Assembly (NCBI GenBank): GCA_016936535.1 | Contig: JAFGXP010000008.1 | Coordinates: 1-53,654, forward strand | Direction: 5' to 3' | DNA: 53,654 bases | Source of the DNA: Thiotrichales bacterium | GTDB lineage: Bacteria; Pseudomonadota; Gammaproteobacteria; Thiomicrospirales; Thiomicrospiraceae | Shown: piece by piece, positions 47,992 to 53,654 of the stretch | Position numbering within the stretch: the first letter of the stretch is position 1 | How the letters are laid out: each line of letters begins with the position of its first letter | Translations under genes and position numbers: made by a program | Notes under the pieces: model-generated | The model's input: the letters and a program-made list of their open reading frames with translations, nothing else | The model's database searches: none | What the model was told of the DNA's origin: nothing

Positions 47992-48453
47992 ATGAATTTT
48001 ATTCCGCGTCCCATTTTGGCTTTGGCTATCCTGTCCTTATCTGTGAGCCTAAGCGGCTGCGATGCCAATCCGCCCGCTCCAGTTGAACAGTGGCCCTTGG
48101 TTGACAATTGCAATTTGCATCAAGGCCCTTGCAGCAGTGAATACCAAGGTGCAAAAGTCACGTTAAGAATGGATCCGCAACCCATTCCAATTGCTCGTCC
48201 TTTGGGCGTCCAAGTCGATTTGGAGCAACTAAATCCTCACCAAATGCAATTGGATATTTCTGGCATCAATATGTATATGGGTTATAACCGAGTGACCTTA
48301 ACTTCAACCAAACCCCACCATTGGGTAGGCACCTCAATGCTGGCTTTTTGCACCGCCGAAACCATGCAATGGCAACTGACCCTAATGCTCGAGGAAAACG
48401 GCAAGCAAATTCAGATTCCCTTTTTATTAGAAACCTCAAATCGCGGCCAATAA
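47992..48453 (+). CDS. Small lipoprotein, unknown function
   Basis: The 153-residue protein has a signal peptide with lipobox LSGC (cysteine about residue 20). The mature part contains four further cysteines (including DNCNLHQGPCSSE and LAFCTAE) that could form disulfides, and an immunoglobulin-like beta pattern (GAKVTLRMDPQPIPIARPLGVQV). I do not recognise a family. It stands alone between mutM and the convergent TSUP gene. Confidence 0.75.
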   Translation: MNFIPRPILALAILSLSVSLSGCDANPPAPVEQWPLVDNCNLHQGPCSSEYQGAKVTLRMDPQPIPIARPLGVQVDLEQLNPHQMQLDISGINMYMGYNRVTLTSTKPHHWVGTSMLAFCTAETMQWQLTLMLEENGKQIQIPFLLETSNRGQ

Positions 48454-48460
48454 CCGATCC

Positions 48461-49249
48461 TCACACATGACGATAAACCTTATAGGCAGAAATCAACAGC
48501 AAAGCAGCTAGCATAAGTAACAGCATATCAGTCGCGACAAAACGTAGCAGATAACCGCCTAAAGCTGCGCCGGCAATCGAACCGAATATCATCGCCACCG
48601 CAAAACGTTTTTGTTCAATGACCACTGCAAAACGTGCATCTTTACGATAACGTGCCAAACCCGTCAGCATGGTCGGCAAACTGACCATCATCGCCAAGCT
48701 ACCGGCAAGAATAATATCTGCACCGAACAACAGCATAATTGTCGGAATCAATAATTCGCCCCCAGCAACGCCCATGACCGAGGCCACCACGCCGATTGCA
48801 AAACCTGCACTAATGCCGAAAAGTAAACGTTCAGCAAAACTGAGCTGCCAATCCAACTGACCGGAAAACGAATGCCCCCAAACCAATAATGCCGCCATGC
48901 CGATCAATAACAGTGCAATCAGTTTATACAGCGTTTGATTGGCCAGTTTGGTGACCCAATCTGCGCCTAACCATGCGCCAATCAAACTGCCGGCGAGCAA
49001 AGTGAAGATAATCTCGCTATGGCGCCATAATTCAGTAAAAGGCACCACATCACTGCGAAAGACAATCGCTGAGGCGACCACCACCAAACTCATAACCTTA
49101 TTCAACATCACCGCCTGAATTGCGGCAAAACCGTAATAACTAATCAGCAACGGCAGACGAAATTCAGCACCGCCAAGACCGATCAAGCCACCTAAGGAGC
49201 CGACTGAAAGTCCGCCCAAAAAACTCTTTAGATCACTACGCTGCTGCAC
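48461..49249 (-). CDS. TSUP (TauE/SafE) family permease behind a ModE-type box
   Basis: The 262-residue permease has about eight helices, the N-terminal GGLSVGSLGGLIGLGGAEFRLPLL motif and its second-half counterpart VMGVAGGELLIPTIMLLFGADI. The start is GTG at 49249 with GGAGTGAG upstream. It is oriented like modABC and begins 71 bp after modC; a ModE-type box lies in the gap. This hints that it handles molybdate or a competing oxyanion such as sulfate or thiosulfate, which is an inference. Read-through from modC is also possible. Confidence 0.85.
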   Translation of the reverse strand: MQQRSDLKSFLGGLSVGSLGGLIGLGGAEFRLPLLISYYGFAAIQAVMLNKVMSLVVVASAIVFRSDVVPFTELWRHSEIIFTLLAGSLIGAWLGADWVTKLANQTLYKLIALLLIGMAALLVWGHSFSGQLDWQLSFAERLLFGISAGFAIGVVASVMGVAGGELLIPTIMLLFGADIILAGSLAMMVSLPTMLTGLARYRKDARFAVVIEQKRFAVAMIFGSIAGAALGGYLLRFVATDMLLLMLAALLLISAYKVYRHV

Positions 49250-49265
49250 TACTCACTCCAAAAAC

Positions 49266-49289
49266 TTTTATATATTTTAGGATATAACG
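49266..49289 (-). promoter_or_regulatory. ModE-type box ahead of the TSUP permease
   Basis: The plus strand reads TTTTATATA-N6-GATATAACG. It fits the CGnTATATA-N6-TATATAACG arrangement of ModE operators: the right half matches at 8 of 9 positions and the TATATA core of the left half is perfect. It lies 17-40 bp upstream of the permease GTG. Confidence 0.6.
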
Positions 49290-49320
49290 AATAAACCCAA
49301 AAATTCATGACTCAAAACGG

Positions 49321-50391
49321 CTATTCCGCCAACGCGACGGATTTAATCAGCGCAAACAGTTTCATTCCGTTTGCTAGCTGCAAACGCTGTGCCGAGTGTT
49401 CGGTGATTGCGGAAAACAATTTCTGTCCATCTGCCAGTTCCAAGCGAACTAGCACACGATGATTTTGTTCTGGGAGGATTGCCAGCACGGTAGCTGACAG
49501 ATGATTGATAATACTTAACTGTTGCGGATCCGAAAGAGCAAGAGAGACGTCTTTTGCCAAAACTCGAACCCGCACGGAAGATTTCTTCAGCTCCGTCAAG
49601 TCCGAAAGCCAAAGCGTATTTGCCCCCATCTGGATCGGGCGCAAACCGTGTTCAACACTCAAAGGTATTCCTTGTAACACCGACACCGCGCCTTCATCGT
49701 CAAACAGCGGCGAATCAATACGCGATAGCGACTCTTGCAAGGTTTCAATGCGCTCGATTTGTCCATTTGCCATAAACACAATTTGATTCGCCAAACGCTC
49801 CACTTCTGCTGGCGCATGCGTGATATACAAAACGGGGATTTGGTAGGCGCTAACAATGTCTTCAATCAGCGTCAACATCTCGGCTTTGGAACGCCAATCT
49901 AGAGCTGACAAGGGCTCATCCATACAGAGAATATCGGGACGCGTTAGCAAAGCACGGGCAATTGCCACCCGCTGTTTTTCGCCGCCGGAGAGAAAATTCA
50001 CACCCCGATCGAGTTTATCGGCAATGCCAACGCGGCTCACGATTTCAGCAAAATCGGCAGGCTGCACCGATTTTGGCAAACGTTTAACCGCATACATTAA
50101 ATTCTGACGCACCGTCATATGCGGAAACAAAGCCGCATCTTGGAACACAAAACCGATGTGACGTTTTTGCGTTGGCAAAGCTTGCCTACCGTTTTGCCAA
50201 CAGACATCACCAAAATAGAGTTCACCTTCGGTGTGCTTATCCAAGCCGCTGATAGCACGCAACAAGGTAGACTTACCCGAACCAGAGCGCCCAAATAGCA
50301 CCGTTACGCCTTCTAACGGCAACTCAAAATAACCGGAATTCAGTGCAAAATTGCCAAGTTTTAAATAAAGATTTCCACTTAGAGTTGTCAC
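49321..50391 (-). CDS. modC: Molybdate ABC transporter, ATP-binding protein
   Basis: The 356-residue ATPase has Walker A GRSGSGKSTLLRAI, the Q-loop FVFQDAALFPHM, signature LSGGEKQRVAIARAL, Walker B DILCMDEPLSALD and the switch His in LYITHAPAEVE. A C-terminal mop/TOBE domain (about 290-356, with VRVRVLAKDVSLAL and NHRVLVRLELADG) binds molybdate. The start is GTG at 50391. It is separated from modB by 125 bp, which is unusual within a mod operon. Confidence 0.95.
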   Translation of the reverse strand: MTTLSGNLYLKLGNFALNSGYFELPLEGVTVLFGRSGSGKSTLLRAISGLDKHTEGELYFGDVCWQNGRQALPTQKRHIGFVFQDAALFPHMTVRQNLMYAVKRLPKSVQPADFAEIVSRVGIADKLDRGVNFLSGGEKQRVAIARALLTRPDILCMDEPLSALDWRSKAEMLTLIEDIVSAYQIPVLYITHAPAEVERLANQIVFMANGQIERIETLQESLSRIDSPLFDDEGAVSVLQGIPLSVEHGLRPIQMGANTLWLSDLTELKKSSVRVRVLAKDVSLALSDPQQLSIINHLSATVLAILPEQNHRVLVRLELADGQKLFSAITEHSAQRLQLANGMKLFALIKSVALAE

Positions 50392-50516
50392 ATTTTTTCC
50401 ATATATTTTGTATTTAGATTACTGATAAAAATTCAGTTATCAAGGCACTCGGTGCGCCGTGTAATAACACTGCATAAGCGAACGAATAAGGCAGAGAAGT
50501 GTGTTTTTAACGAAAT

Positions 50517-51212
50517 CTAGCCTACTTTTACGCCAAATCGTCGATTAATTCCGTACACCAACATCAGCACCAACAGCGAAAAAATCAACATCATTGCTGA
50601 GAGCACATGCGCTTGGTCATATTCCAGGCTTTCAACATGGTCGAAGATATCAATCGACACCATTCGCGTTTCACCCGGAATATTGCCGCCCAGCATCAAA
50701 ACCACACCAAACTCCCCCACCGTGTGGGCAAAGGTCAAGGTAGCCGCCACTAAAAAACCACGTTGTGAAAGCGGTAAAACAATCGTAAAAAAACGATCTA
50801 AAACATTCGCGCGCATCGTTGCGGCGGCATCCAATAGCTTCTGCGGCACGGCTTCAAAAGCGTGCATTAACGGCTGGACGGCAAACGGCAACGAATAAAA
50901 CACTGAGCCAACAATCAAGCCGGTTTTGGAAAAGGTCAGCTGGCCTTCGTAGCCGAAAAAGCGCAGAAACTCGGTGACATAACCATTAGGGTTGAAAATA
51001 ATCAATAGATAAAAGCCAAGGACCGTCGGCGGCAAAACCAAAGGCAAAGCAACCAAGGCTTCCAGCACAATTTTGGAAGCGCTCTGCATTCGTGCCATCC
51101 ACCAAGCCAAAGGGGTTCCAATTAAAAGCAAAATCACCGTTGTCCACGCGGCCACTTCTAAAGTCAACCAGATTGGCTGAAGACTGACTTCAACTCCAAA
51201 AATTGTTACCAT
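50517..51212 (-). CDS. modB: Molybdate ABC transporter, permease
   Basis: The 231-residue inner membrane protein has about five or six helices and the EAA-type loop DAAATMRANVLDRFFTIVLPLSQRGF that docks on ModC. GEFGVVLMLGGNIPGETRM is typical of ModB. It follows modA by 33 nt. Confidence 0.95.
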   Translation of the reverse strand: MVTIFGVEVSLQPIWLTLEVAAWTTVILLLIGTPLAWWMARMQSASKIVLEALVALPLVLPPTVLGFYLLIIFNPNGYVTEFLRFFGYEGQLTFSKTGLIVGSVFYSLPFAVQPLMHAFEAVPQKLLDAAATMRANVLDRFFTIVLPLSQRGFLVAATLTFAHTVGEFGVVLMLGGNIPGETRMVSIDIFDHVESLEYDQAHVLSAMMLIFSLLVLMLVYGINRRFGVKVG

Positions 51213-51245
51213 TGCCTGCTTCTCGGTGCCTGTGTGCTGAAAAAA

Positions 51246-52013
51246 TTAAGGGGTACTATAGCCATAAGCGTGAATAATCTCTAACGCCTTAGGGGTTTTT
51301 AAGTAATCAAAGAAGGCCTTAACTGCCGCATTGTCTTTGCCCCGTTGCAAAATAACCGCGCCTTGTTTAATCGGCTCATATTCTGCTTGCGGCACGACCC
51401 AATATTCCCCTTTTTTATAGATCGGACTTTGCGGATCGACAATCTGAGAAAGTGCGACAAAACCAATGGGGGCGTTGCCAGTTGCCACATATTGGAAGGC
51501 GTGCGCAATACTTTCGCCATTCACTAACTTACCTTTCACACCGTCGTATAACCCTTTGCTCTTTAGAAACGCTTCGGCGCGCTCTCCATATGGCGCAGTG
51601 CGTGGATTCGCCATAGAAAGATGCTTGAATTTGGCCTCTTTTAGGACTTCCAACGGTTGCGTTTTGACCGGATATTGTGAACTGTAAAGCGCAATCTGTC
51701 CTTGGGCGTAAACAAAATAACTACTTTTTAATCCTAATCCGTCATCAATTGTCTTTAATGGACTGCGCTCATCTGCACCAAAAAACGCATCAAACGGCGC
51801 GCCGTTTTTCACTTGCGCATACAATTTTCCGGTCGGCCCAAAAGAGAACTTCAATTGATGTCCGGTCTCTTTGGTAAATTCTTCTCCAACCATTTCAATG
51901 GTTTTGGTGAAATTCGCCGCCACCGCAATGGTTGCACTTTCTGCGAGTACCAATGCGCTATAAAACGGACTTGTTACCGCCACGAGAACTGCCGCTAAGA
52001 AGGTTTTTTTCAT
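51246..52013 (-). CDS. modA: Molybdate ABC transporter, periplasmic binding protein
   Basis: The 255-residue protein has a signal peptide (cleavage near ALVLAESA, residue 25), then ATIAVAANFTKTIEMVGEEF and FSFGPTGKLYAQVKNGAPFDAFFGAD, the oxyanion-binding segments of ModA. ANPRTAPYGERAEAF and NGESIAHAFQYVATGNAPIGFVALS also fit. The ATG at 52013 follows GAGGTGAAGAG. A ModE-type box lies 29-48 bp upstream. Confidence 0.96.
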   Translation of the reverse strand: MKKTFLAAVLVAVTSPFYSALVLAESATIAVAANFTKTIEMVGEEFTKETGHQLKFSFGPTGKLYAQVKNGAPFDAFFGADERSPLKTIDDGLGLKSSYFVYAQGQIALYSSQYPVKTQPLEVLKEAKFKHLSMANPRTAPYGERAEAFLKSKGLYDGVKGKLVNGESIAHAFQYVATGNAPIGFVALSQIVDPQSPIYKKGEYWVVPQAEYEPIKQGAVILQRGKDNAAVKAFFDYLKTPKALEIIHAYGYSTP

Positions 52014-52041
52014 CTCTTCACCTCTAAACAAACCTAGATTT

Positions 52042-52061
52042 ATATGTAATCTACTACATAT
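52042..52061 (-). promoter_or_regulatory. ModE-type box in the modE-modA gap
   Basis: A perfect inverted repeat ATATGTA-N6-TACATAT, extended by TCG on the outer modE-proximal side, fits the CGnTATnTA-N6-TAnATA layout of ModE operators. It sits between modE and modA, where molybdate-loaded ModE would repress modABC. Confidence 0.75.
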
Positions 52062-52104
52062 CGAAAGTACTAAAAAAACCAGTCTCAAAAACTGGCCTAA
52101 AAAA

Positions 52105-52911
52105 TTAATCTGCTACCGCCAATAAAACATGGGATGCCTTGACTAAAGCACACGCTGAATGGCCAACTTTTAAATCCAAAGCCTCGACCGACGCGTTAGT
52201 CACGATGGCGGAAATCTTATTGCCGCTCTCCAACTGCAGGGTGACATCGCTGTTCACCGCCCCTTGTTCCAGCTCGACAATCTCGCCACAGAACTGGTTA
52301 CGCGCACTGGTTTTCATCCCAGCGATATCTTCGGTCAAAATGACCCAACTGGCTTTAATCAAAGCATACACATCGCTGCCGATTTGCAATCCCAAGCGTT
52401 CGAGGCTGCTTGGGGTTATCTGCGCCACCACTTGGGTCGCATTGCCCACGGCAACAATCACTTCACAATTGACTTCACCATATTGAATCGACTTGACGGT
52501 GCCGTGAAACAAATTCCGTGCGCTGGTTCTCATCGAAATTTTCCTCATAATTTCCAACTGCGATAAGACACCTGGAGACATTTCCTCTAAGTGTCGCATC
52601 CAATGCTGCATCTGCTCTTGAAACAGCAAGTAGGCATTCAGCAAAGCTTTACCAGCTTCGGTTAATTCCATCCCGCCGCCGCCGGTGCCGCCTTTTTGTG
52701 CAATCACAATTTTTTCACCCGCTGCTTCTGTCATCGCCTCGATGGACTGCCATGCGCCCTTGTAGCTCATGCCACACGCCTTTGCCGCCTGAACAAGTGA
52801 ACCCAAGGAAGCAAGCTTGTTTAAGAGCTCCAAGCGGCGTTGACCCGATCGCGTTTGCTTAGAACCGAGCAAAAAATTCTGTACTAATTGTTCAGGTTGC
52901 TGTTTATCCAC
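52105..52911 (-). CDS. modE: Molybdate-responsive transcriptional regulator ModE
   Basis: The 268-residue regulator has an N-terminal winged helix (about 20-120: RRLELLNKLASLGSLVQAAK, GMSYKGAWQSIEAM, KGGTGGGGMELTEAG) and two mop domains (about 125-195 and 200-265) starting with TSARNLFHG and TSARNQFCG, which bind molybdate. Length matches E. coli ModE (262) if the GTG at 52911 is used; an AGGG lies 9 bases before it. Longer in-frame starts to 52971 are possible. It is followed by modA after 91 bp containing a ModE-type box. Confidence 0.94.
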   Translation of the reverse strand: MDKQQPEQLVQNFLLGSKQTRSGQRRLELLNKLASLGSLVQAAKACGMSYKGAWQSIEAMTEAAGEKIVIAQKGGTGGGGMELTEAGKALLNAYLLFQEQMQHWMRHLEEMSPGVLSQLEIMRKISMRTSARNLFHGTVKSIQYGEVNCEVIVAVGNATQVVAQITPSSLERLGLQIGSDVYALIKASWVILTEDIAGMKTSARNQFCGEIVELEQGAVNSDVTLQLESGNKISAIVTNASVEALDLKVGHSACALVKASHVLLAVAD

Positions 52912-53003
52912 GCGATATACCCTAATGTTTACAACGCTGTGAAATATAACAGCCCCACGAAAAACGGGCAAGTGAAATTATCAAGGGAAATGCTCTGGAA
53001 AAA

Positions 53004-53465
53004 TTAACGTTGCTTGCCAATCCAAGCTTGGAGAGCCTCTGCAGAATCCAGATATTCAACCGATTCAATCTCAAGCTGGTTTAAGGTGATGGCGCTGACC
53101 TTATCTGCTTGGCGCGGCCAAGCATCAAGCTGGGCAGACTCTTGCACAATCCCGACACGGAAAGGGTAATCCTGCATTTTCGGAATGGCAAACAACTTGG
53201 TTACCAAACTTGGCATAGCTGAAACATCCGCAACATACAGACCCTTTTTGGCTGCCAAATCGGTCATTTGTAACGCATCCAAACTTTCCTTCACCAACTT
53301 ACCCGATGCCTTATCACTCGAGAGTAACAACCATTTGGTTTGAGCATTTAACTCAATCGCTTGCTCATGTTGATCTTGGAATTGCGTAGCCTTGAGTGAT
53401 TCGGCCAACACACCAAAACTGCTCAAACTCAACAAACTCGCCATAAGCATTTCACGAAATTTCAT
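53004..53465 (-). CDS. Periplasmic protein, unknown function
   Basis: The 153-residue protein has a signal peptide (MKFREMLMASLLSLSSFGVLAES, cleavage near residue 21). The mature part has an alternating alpha/beta pattern (KWLLLSSDKASGKLVKESLD, KGLYVADVSAMPSLV, FRVGIVQ) reminiscent of a thioredoxin-like fold without catalytic cysteines. I recognise no named family; similar short proteins are often mislabelled FAD/FMN dehydrogenase. GGGGTAGAG precedes the ATG. It is upstream of modE in the same direction. Confidence 0.75.
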   Translation of the reverse strand: MKFREMLMASLLSLSSFGVLAESLKATQFQDQHEQAIELNAQTKWLLLSSDKASGKLVKESLDALQMTDLAAKKGLYVADVSAMPSLVTKLFAIPKMQDYPFRVGIVQESAQLDAWPRQADKVSAITLNQLEIESVEYLDSAEALQAWIGKQR

Positions 53466-53496
53466 CTTCTCTACCCCTTTTGTTCATTTAATCCAT

Positions 53497-53535
53497 AAAA
53501 AAACCACGATTAAGACCGGCTTAACCGTGGTTTTT
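53497..53535 (-). terminator. Terminator of the partial gene at the right edge
   Basis: A long hairpin (AAAACCACG/CGTGGTTTT with an inner TTAAG/CTTAA arm) ends in a run of A on the plus strand, that is a U-run for leftward transcripts. It separates the edge gene from the periplasmic protein gene. Confidence 0.85.
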
Positions 53536-53567
53536 CGACTTACGTCACGCGGTAAACTTACAGAGAC

Positions 53568-53654
53568 TTACAGCGATTTGGTGCAGAAGTAGAAGTCTTT
53601 ACACTCATACTCGCCAGACGCCATGCGTTTTTTCGCTTCTTCAACGGTTGCCGC
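53568..53654 (-). CDS. C-terminal end of an unidentified protein (cut by window edge)
   Basis: An open leftward frame of 28 codons plus TAA ends in KKRMASGEYECKDFYFCTKSL. It contains two cysteines about nine residues apart. It is followed 33 nt later by a strong terminator, supporting a real gene end. Too little is present to name it. Confidence 0.6.
   Translation of the reverse strand, partial: AATVEEAKKRMASGEYECKDFYFCTKSL

Noticed and set aside
50392-50430. Third ModE-type box upstream of modC
   Set aside because: The AT-rich stretch ATATATTTTGTATTTAG has only a poor inverted repeat with the required spacing; not separable from background by eye.
52925-52960. ModE autoregulatory site upstream of modE
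   Set aside because: GCTGT-N8-ACAGC is a neat inverted repeat, but it does not match the ModE half-site and only one TATAT-like half is present.

Overview
The window looks like chromosomal core sequence of a gammaproteobacterium, most likely a sulfur-oxidising relative of Thiomicrospira/Hydrogenovibrio. This is an inference from the gene mix: tRNA-tuf operon order, three TauE/SafE-type permeases, a modE-modABC locus, PhoX, YajQ and a GGDEF-EAL protein. No single diagnostic gene was seen. Gene density is high, base composition is balanced, and I see no phage, insertion sequence, CRISPR array or obvious genomic island.

Layout. 1-740: the start of tuf and a tRNA-Tyr/Gly/Thr cluster, all leftward, behind one or two strong promoters. 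740-9250: a TSUP permease, truC-bioA, then a convergent pair formed by a phosphorylase-kinase-alpha/beta-like protein (GH15 fold) and glucokinase, and an M42-type metallopeptidase. 9250-12790: leftward operon pyrC - aldehyde dehydrogenase - CysZ/EI24-like membrane protein. 13140-20140: rightward GGDEF-EAL protein, yidD, and ppk-ppx (polyphosphate). 20200-25140: a stand-alone CPR-type flavin reductase, an unknown coiled-coil membrane protein, nfo, pyrE, sixA-like, and an OmpA-family protein. 25240-28390: TSUP permease and yajQ-argB-mscS. 28500-34500: aminotransferase, YdjM-like protein-dut, pgm, small membrane protein, DUF4136 lipoprotein, DMT transporter. 34500-35075: non-coding, with a striking 10-bp tandem repeat. 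35075-38740: GT4 glycosyltransferase, coaBC, thioesterase, radC. 38740-42790: PhoX-like phosphatase and a large di-heme cytochrome lipoprotein. 42990-49250: rpmB-rpmG, Kef-type antiporter, tandem universal stress protein, TIGR03643 protein, mutM, a lipoprotein, a third TSUP permease. 49320-53465: modE, modA, modB, modC, then a periplasmic protein and the tail of a further gene.

Two regulatory themes stand out. (1) Phosphate: 11-bp-phased TGTCA-like repeats (Pho-box architecture) lie upstream of the PhoX gene and of the GT4 glycosyltransferase, with a weaker match upstream of ppk. This suggests a PhoB-controlled set covering phosphate scavenging, membrane glycolipid synthesis and polyphosphate. 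(2) Molybdate: a palindromic ModE-type box precedes modA, and a second one sits directly upstream of the TSUP permease that follows modC, which would place that permease in the ModE regulon. A third point of interest is the bacterial homologue of the regulatory subunit of eukaryotic phosphorylase kinase, in an operon with glucokinase.
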